Notes: generated by a model not told the origin, from the letters alone. A stretch of 64,000 bases of DNA from Nocardioides sp. Root1257 (GCF_001425175.1 NZ_LMDV01000001.1:889454-953453); one strand, 5' to 3'; numbered from the stretch's first letter, positions 8,332 through 16,361 are shown. Made by a program: numbers and translations.

Positions 8332-9526
8332 GGCACGCACGAACGCTCTGCGCGTGGGGGCCGCCGTCGTTGTCGGCGGCCTCCTCGTGGGGGTCTCTGC
8401 TTACGCAGCAGGGCTCGGCGCGGCCGACCAGCACCGGACCGGCAACCAGCTGGTCCGGGACTGGTCGGCCCGCACCGACGGTCAGCAGGTGCTCGGCGGC
8501 AGCCGCACACCCGGCGTCCCCAGCGTGCAGCGGCTGCGCCACGACGACGTGACCTTCACGGTCACGGTCGCCCCTGCCCGACCCGGGCCCAACCTGGTCC
8601 GGGTCGACAGCACGCACCAGCACGGCCGCACCGGACCACCGGTGCTCGTCGGGACCGGCGAGGACGACCTCGTCCGGGCCCGGCCACGGCCGGGCACCGA
8701 CGGCCTCTGGGCGGTCGTGGACCTCCCGGAGGGCAGCGGCACGGTGCTGGTCACCCACGGGCCCACGCACCGGCTGCCGTTCATCGTCGAGACGGGGACG
8801 GACCCCGTCGACACGGCGGACTGGGTCGGTGCCGACGGTCCCGAGTGCGTCGCCGTGGCCACGGCGGCCGTGCTCGCCGCGGGTCCGGCGCCGACCGGCT
8901 GCCCCGCGGCCGGCCTGACCGCCCGGGACGCGGACTCCTTGCGCGGCGTGGTGAGCACCCTCGTCGACCGCGGCGTCGAGGAGATCGCCGTGGAGCACGA
9001 CGAGTCGGCGCGCAGCATCGCGGCGTACGACCTGGTGCGGGGGCTGGCCGGCGAGTCCGGGGTCCCGGTCGTCCGCCCGGACGACGCCCCGGGCGACCGC
9101 AACGCGCTGGTCGTCCTCGGCGGGTGGGAGACAGCGGCCCACGACCTCACCGCGGTCTCGTCACGTCCGCTGCGCCAGCAGCCGATCCGCTCGGACGGCA
9201 CCTGGCTCGCGCCGTGGCTGCTCAGCCCCGGCGTCGTGGACTCGACGGCCGGCGCGATGCTCGCGCTCGACTTCGACATCCGCGACCAGGGTGCGCAGGA
9301 GTTCAGCCAGACGCTCGGGACGTACTTCCCCGGGCAGCTCCCCACGGGCCCGGCGTACCTCGCCTGGCGCTCCGTCCGCGGCGACGCTCCTCGTCCGCTG
9401 GGCCTGTACGCCGCCTCCCGCGCGGCCTACATGCCTGCGAGCAGCGGGCACGCCGGCCACGAGACGGTCGTCTCCTGGTTCCCCGGCGGCACGGTCACCC
9501 CCGTCGGCTCGCTCGGCGCGAGCTGA
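8315..9526 (+). CDS. Exported or membrane-anchored protein of unknown family
   Basis: I do not recognise this 403-residue protein. It starts at ATG 8315, overlapping the preceding gene by 17 bases, so the two are translationally coupled. A hydrophobic N-terminus (residues 12-30, GAAVVVGGLLVGVSAYAAG) is a signal or anchor. Residues about 65-155 form a beta-rich segment with FTVTVAPARPGPNLVRVD, resembling the YtkA/CopC-like domains of copper proteins. Residues 160-400 resemble a periplasmic-binding fold (ADSLRGVVSTLVDRGVEEIA, LVVLGGWETA) and end in a conserved-looking stretch (GTWLAPWLLSPGVVDS). A copper-delivery or substrate-capture partner for the SELENBP-like enzyme is plausible but unproven. 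Confidence 0.6.
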   Translation: MTTSSKARTNALRVGAAVVVGGLLVGVSAYAAGLGAADQHRTGNQLVRDWSARTDGQQVLGGSRTPGVPSVQRLRHDDVTFTVTVAPARPGPNLVRVDSTHQHGRTGPPVLVGTGEDDLVRARPRPGTDGLWAVVDLPEGSGTVLVTHGPTHRLPFIVETGTDPVDTADWVGADGPECVAVATAAVLAAGPAPTGCPAAGLTARDADSLRGVVSTLVDRGVEEIAVEHDESARSIAAYDLVRGLAGESGVPVVRPDDAPGDRNALVVLGGWETAAHDLTAVSSRPLRQQPIRSDGTWLAPWLLSPGVVDSTAGAMLALDFDIRDQGAQEFSQTLGTYFPGQLPTGPAYLAWRSVRGDAPRPLGLYAASRAAYMPASSGHAGHETVVSWFPGGTVTPVGSLGAS

Positions 9527-9573
9527 CTCTCGACAGCACTCTCGGCAGCACCTCTCTCGGAAGGCGCAACACC

Positions 9574-10824
9574 ATGTCCACCACTGATCGATCCACCCAC
9601 CGCTCCACCCGGGTCGCGCCCGTCGCGACCACCGAACCACCCCCGCAAGCCCGCGTCGTCGTCATCGGGCTGGTCGCCGCCCTGGTCCTCGGCGGCGTCG
9701 TCTACAGCAGCTCCGGCCAGGTGCCGGCGATCCTGTTCGCCCTCGGCCTCGGCCTCGGGTTCGTCCTGTTCCACAGCCGCTTCGGCTTCACCTCCGCGTG
9801 GCGGCAGCTCGTCGCGGTCCGGCAGGGCAAGGCCCTCCGCGCGCACATGCTGATGCTCGCGGTCGCGTGCACGCTCTTCGCGCCGATCCTCGCCAACGGC
9901 ATCGGCTTCAAGGACGTGCCGGCGCTGCCGACCCTCGCGCCGATCGGCTTCGGTCTCTTCGTCGGCTCGTTCATGTTCGGCGTCGGCATGCAGCTCGGCG
10001 GCTCCTGCGCGTCAGGCACCCTGTTCGCGATCGGCAGCGGTCACACCGCGATCCTGCTGACGCTCGGCGGCTTCATCGGCGGCGCCACCCTCGGCGCCTA
10101 CCAGTTCCCCTGGTGGATGGACCTCCCGAGCCACGAGCCGGTCTCGCTGACCCAGTGGTTCGGCGGGTACGCCGGCGCGTGGGCGGCGTCCCTCGCCCTG
10201 ATGGCGCTGGTCGTGGGCGCGACGTACCTGCTCGCGCGCAACCGGTCCGTCCCGGACGTCGAGCCGACCCCGATCGCCGAGGGCGCGGCCCGGATCGTGC
10301 GCGGCTCCTGGCCGCTGTGGGTCGGCGCGCTGCTCCTCGCCGCCCTGAACGCCGCGACCCTGTGGGTCTCCGGCGGCGCGTGGGGCGTGACGTTCGCGTT
10401 CGCCCTGTGGGGCTCGAAGCTCCTCGACCTCGTCGGCGTGGACGTGCTGTCGTGGGGCTTCTGGCAGGACCCGGCCAACCTGTCGAAGTACGACGCCGGC
10501 ATCCTCGCCGAGAAGACCTCGGTGATGGACTTCGGCATCATCATCGGCGCGCTGATCGCGTCCGCGGCGGCCGGCGCCTTCGTGCTGCACCGCCGGGTCC
10601 CGCTGCGGCTCGCGGTCGGCGCGGTCATCGGCGGCCTGCTGATGGGGTACGGCGCGCGGATCGCCTTCGGCTGCAACATCGGCGCCTACTTCGGCGGCAT
10701 CGCGTCCTTCAGCCTGCACGGCTGGCTGTGGGGCGTGATGGCGATCGTCGGCACCTACGTCGGGCTCGCGTTCCGACCGCTGCTCGGGCTCACCAACCCG
10801 AAGCCGTCGGACTCCGTCTGCTAG
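9574..10824 (+). CDS. YeeE/YedE-family sulfur transporter (TsuA-like)
   Basis: A 416-residue integral membrane protein with about ten hydrophobic segments. It carries the two YeeE/YedE repeat signatures with cysteines: GVGMQLGGSCASGTLFAIGS (C145) and AFGCNIGAYFGGIASFSLHG (C367), plus C99 in an earlier helix. Characterised relatives relay thiosulfate or sulfane sulfur across the membrane using conserved cysteines. It lies 47 bases after the unknown exported protein in the same direction and is followed by a strong hairpin, so it closes the sulfur operon. ATG 9574 is taken because the in-frame region upstream overlaps the previous gene and is not protein-like. Confidence 0.88.
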   Translation: MSTTDRSTHRSTRVAPVATTEPPPQARVVVIGLVAALVLGGVVYSSSGQVPAILFALGLGLGFVLFHSRFGFTSAWRQLVAVRQGKALRAHMLMLAVACTLFAPILANGIGFKDVPALPTLAPIGFGLFVGSFMFGVGMQLGGSCASGTLFAIGSGHTAILLTLGGFIGGATLGAYQFPWWMDLPSHEPVSLTQWFGGYAGAWAASLALMALVVGATYLLARNRSVPDVEPTPIAEGAARIVRGSWPLWVGALLLAALNAATLWVSGGAWGVTFAFALWGSKLLDLVGVDVLSWGFWQDPANLSKYDAGILAEKTSVMDFGIIIGALIASAAAGAFVLHRRVPLRLAVGAVIGGLLMGYGARIAFGCNIGAYFGGIASFSLHGWLWGVMAIVGTYVGLAFRPLLGLTNPKPSDSVC

Positions 10825-10843
10825 CGCGGCCCCACCCAGAACG

Positions 10844-10876
10844 ACGCCCCGCCCGGCGCACCCCCGGGCGGGGCGT
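10844..10876 (+). terminator. Hairpin terminator of the sulfur cluster
   Basis: ACGCCCCGCCCG (10844-10855) pairs perfectly with CGGGCGGGGCGT (10865-10876), a 12-pair stem with a nine-base loop, 20 bases after the transporter stop. There is no long T tract, as is common for actinobacterial terminators. Confidence 0.75.
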
Positions 10877-10880
10877 CCTG

Positions 10881-10909
10881 CATTTAATCGGTTGCCCGCG
10901 TTCGCGGGC
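10881..10909 (+). promoter_or_regulatory. Leader stem-loop motif shared with the rpmB upstream region
   Basis: CATTTAATCGGTTGCCCG, then a CGTTCG loop, then CGGGC. The same arrangement (CATTTGTTCGGTTGCCCG, TTCA loop, CGGGC) occurs at 63407-63433 before rpmB. The flank looks like a -10 region followed by the transcript start and a 5' hairpin. Here it stands about 60 bases before the mini-ORF that precedes the RIO kinase gene. Confidence 0.5.
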
Positions 10910-10969
10910 ATGCCCCACAGTGGGCCCGAGCGTCCGGAGCGACCGGTGCCCGACCGAGAGGAGCGTGAC

Positions 10970-11068
10970 ATGTCCATGACTGTCGCTGGCCTGTCCGCAG
11001 ACCACTCTTCCTCTCTCTCCTGGAGCACCCACACCGATGACGCACGACACCCCTTCCGAGATCTCTGA
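10970..11068 (+). CDS. Candidate 32-residue leader peptide overlapping the RIO kinase start
   Basis: ATG 10970 has a good Shine-Dalgarno (GAGAGGAG) at proper spacing and opens a 32-codon frame, starting MSMTVAGLSADHSSSL, that ends at TGA 11068. It overlaps the first 32 bases of the kinase gene in another frame. The kinase start itself has only a distant GGAG. This arrangement fits a translated upstream ORF that couples or attenuates kinase translation. No family is recognised, and it may simply be a chance frame. Confidence 0.4.
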   Translation: MSMTVAGLSADHSSSLSWSTHTDDARHPFRDL

Positions 11069-11897
11069 CCTCGACCCCACCTTCGTCTTCGACTTCGAGA
11101 CGTACGACGACCTCGGCGACGGCCAGCGCTGGTCCACCTGGCTCGACGTCGAGCCCCTGTGCCGCGGCCCGCAGCCCCGCCCCGACTGGGTGGTGACCTC
11201 GCAGGCCGCCGTCGACACCGAGCTCGGCATCCTCAAGACCGGCAAGGAGGCCGACGCGTTCCTGGTGGAGCGCGCCGTCCCCGGCAGCGACGCCCCGGGC
11301 GAGTCCGTCGTCATGGTCGCCAAGCGCTACCGCAGCAACGAGCACCGCACCTTCCACCGCGCCGCGTCCTACACCGAGGGCCGCAGCGTCAAGCGCTCCC
11401 GCGACGAGCGCGCCCTCAAGCGCAAGAGCACCTGGGGCAAGATCGTCGCCAGCAGCGAGTGGGCGATCTCCGAGTGGGACGCGCTCAAGCGCTGCTGGGC
11501 GCTCGGGCTGCCGGTGCCCTACCCCGTGCAGATCGACGGCGTCGAGCTGCTGATGGAGTGGATCACCGACGACGAGGGCGAGAGCGCACCGCGGCTCGCC
11601 CAGACCCGGCCCGAGCCGGCGCTGCTGGCGTCGTACTTCGACCAGCTCCGCGAGGCTCTCGTGACGCTGGTCGGCAACGGCCTGGTCCACGGCGACCTCT
11701 CGGCCTACAACATCCTGGCCGCGGGCGAGCGTCTGGTGATCATCGACCTGCCGCAGGTCGTCGACCTCGCCGGCAACGCCGCCGGTCTCGACTTCCTCCT
11801 GCGCGACTGCACGAACGTGTGCACGTGGTTCCGCTCCCGGGGCCTCGAGGTCGACGGCGACGAGCTGTTCGCGGAGCTGCTGGCGTACGCGTTCTAG
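11037..11897 (+). CDS. RIO-type serine/threonine protein kinase
   Basis: 286 residues with the RIO kinase core. An ILKTGKEADAFLVE loop (about 65-78) stands for the ATP flap, VAKRY gives the nucleotide lysine (K96), and HGDLSAYNIL gives the catalytic Asp220 and metal-binding Asn225. IDLPQ (D237) is the RIO form of the DFG motif. A basic stretch (KRSRDERALKRKSTWGK) between K96 and the hinge is typical of RIO1. In archaea and eukaryotes RIO proteins act in small-subunit maturation; bacterial members are poorly characterised. The gene is preceded by an overlapping mini-ORF and a stem-loop, and its TAG stop forms part of the target duplication of the following MITE-like element. Confidence 0.85.
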   Translation: MTHDTPSEISDLDPTFVFDFETYDDLGDGQRWSTWLDVEPLCRGPQPRPDWVVTSQAAVDTELGILKTGKEADAFLVERAVPGSDAPGESVVMVAKRYRSNEHRTFHRAASYTEGRSVKRSRDERALKRKSTWGKIVASSEWAISEWDALKRCWALGLPVPYPVQIDGVELLMEWITDDEGESAPRLAQTRPEPALLASYFDQLREALVTLVGNGLVHGDLSAYNILAAGERLVIIDLPQVVDLAGNAAGLDFLLRDCTNVCTWFRSRGLEVDGDELFAELLAYAF

Positions 11898-12057
11898 TGT
11901 CCTGAGTCGGAAGTTCATGCGCACTGGGCGTGCTCAGGGTGTGTGCATCGCAAGGCGTCGGAGCGACGCCATACCCGTCCGTCCAGCGAGCGACGGCAAC
12001 GAAGTGAGGTGCGTGCCATGTGTGCGCGAAGCGCACACGAACTTTTGACTCAGGACA
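11898..12057. mobile_element. 160-bp MITE-like element with terminal inverted repeats and CTAG target duplication
   Basis: The left end TGTCCTGAGTCGGAAGTTCA and the reverse complement of the right end, TGTCCTGAGTCAAAAGTTCG, match at 17 of 20 positions. Both ends are flanked by CTAG (11894-11897 and 12058-12061), a four-base target duplication. The interior holds small hairpins (GCGTCGGAGCGACGC and GTGTGCGCGAAGCGCACAC) and no transposase. Size, inverted ends and duplication define a non-autonomous insertion; a four-base duplication with a central TA recalls IS5-type transposition. The left CTAG contains the kinase stop codon, so insertion kept the protein intact. Confidence 0.8.
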
Positions 12058-12070
12058 CTAGTGTCGGGCC

Positions 12071-12994
12071 GTGCAGAGACCGGGAGTCGTCCGAGGTGAG
12101 CCCGTCGAGGCCGTCACCCAGCTGGAGCTGTGGATGGCCGACGAGCCGGACGTCCCGGTCGACACGGCCCGCTCCACGCTGTACACCCCCGTGGAGCTCT
12201 ACGGGCACGGCCCGTACGCCGACTCGCTCGACGGGTCGGCGTACGCCTGGTCACGCCGGCCGCGCACCCGCGCCGCGACGTTGGCCCGCGCGCTCCACGA
12301 CCACGCGATCGACCTCGCGCTCGAGTCCTGGACCTCCGGGCGGCACCTGGTCGGCGTGATGGGCGGGCACCGGCTCGAGCGGGGCGAGGCGGCGTACGCC
12401 GACGCCGCACGGCTCGGCGCCGCGCTCGGCACCGACCACGTCGTCGCCACCGGCGGCGGCCCCGGCGCGATGGAGGCCGCGAACCTCGGCGCGCGGTTCG
12501 CCGACCGTCCCGACGACCTCGACGCGGCGCTCGCCGAGCTGGCCGGCGCGCCGTCGTACGACCCGTCGATCGACGCGTGGGTCCGGAGCGCCTTCGACGT
12601 GATCGACCGGTTCGGTGCGGACGAGGAGTCGCTGGGCATCCCGACCTGGCACTACGGCCACGAGCCGCCGAACGTGTTCGCGACCGCGATCGCGAAGTAC
12701 TTCCGCAACTCGACCCGCGAGGCGACCCTGCTGCAGGTCTGCGACGCCGGGATCGTCTTCCTCCCCGGCCTCGGCGGCACCGTCCAGGAGATCTTCCAGG
12801 ACGCCTGCGAGAACTACTACGCGACCGAGGAGGCCGTGGCCCCCATGGTGCTGGTCGGGGCGGCGTACTGGACCGACGAGCTGCCGGCCTGGCCACTCCT
12901 GCGCACCCTCGCCCGCGGCCGCCCGATGGAGGGACACGTCCATCTCGTCGACTCTCTCCCAGACGCGGTAAACCTGCTTGTTTCGGGGACGTGA
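12071..12994 (+). CDS. LOG-like Rossmann-fold nucleotide-binding protein
   Basis: About 307 residues of the lysine-decarboxylase-like/LOG superfamily. HLVGVMGGHRLERGE opens the Rossmann fold, VVATGGGPGAMEAANLGA is the nucleotide-phosphate motif, and FLPGLGGTVQEIFQDA is a variant of the PGGxGTxxE signature. Longer bacterial relatives include nucleotide 5'-monophosphate nucleosidases and phosphoribohydrolases; the exact substrate cannot be read. GTG 12071 is the longest start after the MITE; ATG 12134 is a credible alternative just before the conserved part. The MITE may have displaced its original promoter or upstream region. Confidence 0.72.
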   Translation: MQRPGVVRGEPVEAVTQLELWMADEPDVPVDTARSTLYTPVELYGHGPYADSLDGSAYAWSRRPRTRAATLARALHDHAIDLALESWTSGRHLVGVMGGHRLERGEAAYADAARLGAALGTDHVVATGGGPGAMEAANLGARFADRPDDLDAALAELAGAPSYDPSIDAWVRSAFDVIDRFGADEESLGIPTWHYGHEPPNVFATAIAKYFRNSTREATLLQVCDAGIVFLPGLGGTVQEIFQDACENYYATEEAVAPMVLVGAAYWTDELPAWPLLRTLARGRPMEGHVHLVDSLPDAVNLLVSGT

Positions 12995-13021
12995 ACGGCC
13001 AGCGAAGCCTAGATTGACGCG

Positions 13022-14716
13022 GTGCAGATCTCACGCCGTGACCTCATCCGAACCTCCGCTGCCGCCGGCGCGGTCATCGCCTCCGGGGGCCTCGGTCTCG
13101 CCGACGCTGCCGTCGCAGGGAGCCCTGCGGTCCGGGCCGCGCGAGCGCGCACGACCGTGCTCGGCGCCACGACCCGCAAGCTCACCCTCGCCAAAGGCGG
13201 CGCCGGCGCCGGCGGCTACCGGCCGGTCGTCGCCCGCGCAGGCGAGAAGACGATCGTGCGCACCGGGTTGGGCGCCGAGCCGAAGAGCGGTCGGGCGAAG
13301 CGGCGACGGGCACTGGTCGCCTTCGGCCAGATGAGCGACATCCACATCTGCGACACCGAGTCACCGAACCGGCTCGAGAACGCCGAGGCCTTCAGCAGCT
13401 CGGCGTACCGCCCCAACGAGATGCTCGGTCTGCACGTCGCCGAGGCGATGGTGCAGCAGATCAACAAGGTCGGCCGGGGACCGGTGACCAAGCGCAAGCT
13501 CGACCTGGTGCTGCAGACCGGCGACAACGCGGACAACGCCCAGCGCAACGAGGTCCGGTGGAACATCGACCTGCTCGACGGCGGGACCGTGCGGCAGGCC
13601 TCCGGCGACCTCACGAAGTACGAGGGGGTCATGGACTCCAGCGACCCGAACTACTACGTGAGCGACTACTACCACCCGGACGGCACCGCGACCGGGAAGA
13701 CGGACGACAACTACCGCAAGACCTACGGGTTCAAGGTGGTCCCGGGTCTCCTCGACGCCGCCGGCCAGGAGTTCCAGGCCACCGGCCTCAACGTCCCGTG
13801 GTACTCCGCCCTGGGCAACCACGACCACCTCGTGCAGGGCAACGAGGCCCCGGACTCGACCAGCCAGTCCAAGGCGACCGGTACGTCGAAGCTGTTCAAG
13901 CCCGGCCAGCTCCCGCGCACCGTCACCGCCGACCCGGACCGCCGGCAGCTCGGGACCGCTGAGATCGTCGAGGAGCACTTCAACCTCGTGGCGGGAGCGG
14001 TCGGCCCGGTCGGACACGGCTTCACCGAGGAGAACCGCGCGAAGGGCACCGGCTACTACACCTTCGACCAGGGCAAGTACCTGCGCTTCGTCGTGCTGGA
14101 CACCGTCAACCAGAACGGCGACGACGAGGGCTCCCTGAGCCCGACCCAGCTGGCCTGGCTGCGCGGCGTCCTCGCGAGGTCGCGCAAGCGGCTCGTGATC
14201 GTCGCGAGCCATCACACGTCGTGGACGATGGACAGCACGCTGACGGGGTCCATCGACCCCGGTCGCCGAGTGCTGGGCGGCGAGGTCGTCAAGGAGCTGT
14301 TGCGCCATCGCAACGTCATCGCCTGGGTGAACGGGCACACGCACAGCAACAACATCCTCCCGCACCCGCTGAAGAAGAAGGCGAAGAAGAAGGGCGCTCG
14401 GCCCCGCGTCGTCGGAGGCTTCTGGGAGATCAACACGGCCTCGCACATCGACTGGCCCCAGCAGGCCCGTCTCATCGAGGTCACCAACAACCGCGACGGG
14501 ACGCTGTCGCTCTTCACGACGATGCTCGACCACGCCGCCCCGACGTCGTACGCCAACCTCGACAGCCCCCTCGAGCTGGCTGCGGTGGCCCGTGAGCTGG
14601 CCGCCAACGACCCCCAGGAGCGCGAGAACAAGCGCGGCGGCGTGCGGACCGCCCGCAACACCGAGCTGCTGATCCCCGCGCCGAAGTTCCTGCGCCCGAA
14701 GAAGAAGAAGAAGTAA
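13022..14716 (+). CDS. Tat-exported metallophosphoesterase (PPA1498-type)
   Basis: 564 residues with a clear twin-arginine signal (ISRRDLIRTSAAAGAVIASG). Calcineurin-like metal motifs appear in order: FGQMSDIHICD (D106, H108), LQTGDNADN, ALGNHDHL, IVASHHTSW and AWVNGHTHSN. The enclosing architecture resembles the actinobacterial TIGR03767 (PPA1498) group. It should hydrolyse a phosphomonoester or diester outside the membrane using a two-metal centre. Basic runs (KKKAKKKGARP near residue 457 and a terminal KKKKK) may bind the anionic wall or polyphosphate. GTG 13022 starts directly at the Tat signal. It follows the LOG-like gene by 27 bases, and a weak AGACC/GGGTCT hairpin lies after its stop, facing convergent rlmN. 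Confidence 0.86.
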   Translation: MQISRRDLIRTSAAAGAVIASGGLGLADAAVAGSPAVRAARARTTVLGATTRKLTLAKGGAGAGGYRPVVARAGEKTIVRTGLGAEPKSGRAKRRRALVAFGQMSDIHICDTESPNRLENAEAFSSSAYRPNEMLGLHVAEAMVQQINKVGRGPVTKRKLDLVLQTGDNADNAQRNEVRWNIDLLDGGTVRQASGDLTKYEGVMDSSDPNYYVSDYYHPDGTATGKTDDNYRKTYGFKVVPGLLDAAGQEFQATGLNVPWYSALGNHDHLVQGNEAPDSTSQSKATGTSKLFKPGQLPRTVTADPDRRQLGTAEIVEEHFNLVAGAVGPVGHGFTEENRAKGTGYYTFDQGKYLRFVVLDTVNQNGDDEGSLSPTQLAWLRGVLARSRKRLVIVASHHTSWTMDSTLTGSIDPGRRVLGGEVVKELLRHRNVIAWVNGHTHSNNILPHPLKKKAKKKGARPRVVGGFWEINTASHIDWPQQARLIEVTNNRDGTLSLFTTMLDHAAPTSYANLDSPLELAAVARELAANDPQERENKRGGVRTARNTELLIPAPKFLRPKKKKK

Positions 14717-14740
14717 CAGACCGCCTGGCGCGGCCGGGTC

Positions 14741-15865
14741 TCAGGACTCGGTCGCGGCCAGCTGTCCGCAGGCGCCGTCGATCTCGCGGCCGCGGGTGTC
14801 GCGAACCGTGGTCGGGATGCCCTTCGCCTCGAGGCGGCGCACGAACTCGCGCTCGTCGGCCGGGTCGGACGCGGTCCACTTCGAGCCGGGCGTGGGGTTG
14901 AGCGGGATCAGGTTGACGTGCACCCAGCCCCAGTCGCCGCGTGCCTGGAGCACGTCGCCGAGCAGGTCGGCTCGCCAGGCCTGGTCGTTGATGCCGCGCA
15001 TCATCGCGTACTCGATCGAGACGCGGCGCTTGGTGACCTTCGCGTAGTTCCAGGCGGCGTCCACGGTCTCGTCGACCGAGAAGCGGGTGTTGATCGGGAC
15101 CAGCTCGTTGCGCAGCTCGTCGTCGGGGGCGTGCAGGCTGAGCGCCAGCGTGACGGGGATGCCCTCGTCGGCGAGCTGGAGCATCCGCGGCACCAGGCCG
15201 ACGGTCGACACCGTGATGCCCCGGGCACTCATGCCCAGACCGTCGGGGGTGGGGTCGGTGAGCCGGCGCACGGTGCCCATCACGGCCTTGTAGTTGGCGA
15301 GCGGCTCGCCCATGCCCATGAAGACCACGTTGGACACCCGGCCGGGGCCACCGGGCACCTCGCCGCGAGCGAGCGCGCGGGCACCGGCGACCACCTGCTC
15401 CACGATCTCGGCGGTCGACATGTTGCGCTGCAGCCCGCCCTGGCCCGTGGCGCAGAAGGGGCAGGCCATGCCGCAGCCGGCCTGGCTGGACACGCACATG
15501 GTGGCGCGGTCCGGGTAGCGCATCAGCACCGACTCGACGAGGGCACCGTCGAAGAGCTTCCACAGCGTCTTGCGCGTCGTGCCCCGGTCCGCCTCCATGG
15601 TGCGCAGCGGCGTCATCAGGTCGGGGAGCAGTCCCGCGACCAGCTCGTCGCGCTGGGCGGCGGGGAGGTCGGTCATCTCGGCCGGGTCGTCGACCAGACG
15701 GCCGAAGTAGTGCGTCGAGAGCTGCTTGGCGCGGAAGCCCGGCAGCCCGAGCTCCTCGAGGCGCGCCTTCCGCTCGTCGGGGGTCAGGTCGGCCAGGTGC
15801 GGCGGCGGCTTCTTGCGACCGCGCGGCTCGTCGAAGACCAGGGGAAGGGGGGTGCGCTCGGACAT
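14741..15865 (-). CDS. rlmN: Dual-specificity 23S rRNA/tRNA adenine C2 methyltransferase RlmN
   Basis: 374 residues, normal for the family. The radical-SAM cluster cysteines are CGMACPFC (C131, C135, C138). [12 protein letters not shown] is the SAM-binding GGE-like motif and [16 protein letters not shown] sequence ([13 protein letters not shown]) follows. A second conserved Cys expected near the C-terminus is in DGACGQL. The enzyme methylates A2503 of 23S rRNA and A37 of some tRNAs by a radical mechanism. It is the distal gene of the rpsB-tsf-pyrH-frr-cdsA string on the minus strand, the usual actinobacterial position, separated from cdsA by a small membrane protein gene. Confidence 0.96.
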   Translation of the reverse strand: MSERTPLPLVFDEPRGRKKPPPHLADLTPDERKARLEELGLPGFRAKQLSTHYFGRLVDDPAEMTDLPAAQRDELVAGLLPDLMTPLRTMEADRGTTRKTLWKLFDGALVESVLMRYPDRATMCVSSQAGCGMACPFCATGQGGLQRNMSTAEIVEQVVAGARALARGEVPGGPGRVSNVVFMGMGEPLANYKAVMGTVRRLTDPTPDGLGMSARGITVSTVGLVPRMLQLADEGIPVTLALSLHAPDDELRNELVPINTRFSVDETVDAAWNYAKVTKRRVSIEYAMMRGINDQAWRADLLGDVLQARGDWGWVHVNLIPLNPTPGSKWTASDPADEREFVRRLEAKGIPTTVRDTRGREIDGACGQLAATES

Positions 15866-15928
15866 CGCGTCGATTCTCCCACCCGTCGAGGGTCCGGGGC
15901 GATTCGTCGCCCCGTCGCCCGGGCTTGC

Positions 15929-16306
15929 TCAGGCGTCCCGGGCGATCATGTACCAGAGGACCAGGGCCGCCACGCCGCCGACGACCAGCGCGGTCGCCAC
16001 CACCCCGATCAGCATGTAGAGGCCGAACCGCCGGGTGCGCGGCGCGATGACCAGTCCGATCGGCACGGCCAGCGTGACGATCACGAACGGGAACAGGTCC
16101 TCCGCCGTGTCGTCGTCGACCAGCACGTGCAGCAGCCCGATGAACAGGCCCGGCACGAGCACGACGAAGGCCAGGCCGGTGAAGAACCCGGTGAGCGACG
16201 CGAACGTCGGGTGGTCGCGGTGCCACCAGTTCGGCTGCCGCTCCGGGGTCGGCTCGCTGACGGGTTCACCCGACCCGGTGGGCTCGACATCCTGCTCCGC
16301 GCTCAT
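15929..16306 (-). CDS. Small membrane protein between cdsA and rlmN
   Basis: 125 residues, no recognised enzyme motif. An acidic cytoplasmic N-terminus (about 45 residues, ending NWWHRDHPTFASLTGFF) is followed by three predicted membrane helices: FVVLVPGLFIGLLHVLV, FVIVTLAVPIGLVIA and MLIGVVATALVVGGVAALVL. ATG 16306 is chosen because the in-frame sequence upstream is serine/proline-rich and lies outside any conserved frame. Its position between cdsA and rlmN recurs in actinobacteria, hinting at an envelope role, but function is unknown. Confidence 0.75.
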   Translation of the reverse strand: MSAEQDVEPTGSGEPVSEPTPERQPNWWHRDHPTFASLTGFFTGLAFVVLVPGLFIGLLHVLVDDDTAEDLFPFVIVTLAVPIGLVIAPRTRRFGLYMLIGVVATALVVGGVAALVLWYMIARDA

Positions 16307-16361
16307 CGGTTCGATGCTAAGCGCCGTTCCTGGTGCGGGGGACGGCGCCATGCCGTACGGA

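Noticed and set aside
11943..12359. Possible small gene starting inside the MITE-like element and running into the LOG-like gene
   Set aside because: Its reading frame is only the out-of-frame continuation of the LOG gene; the element interior has hairpins and no transposase-like sequence.
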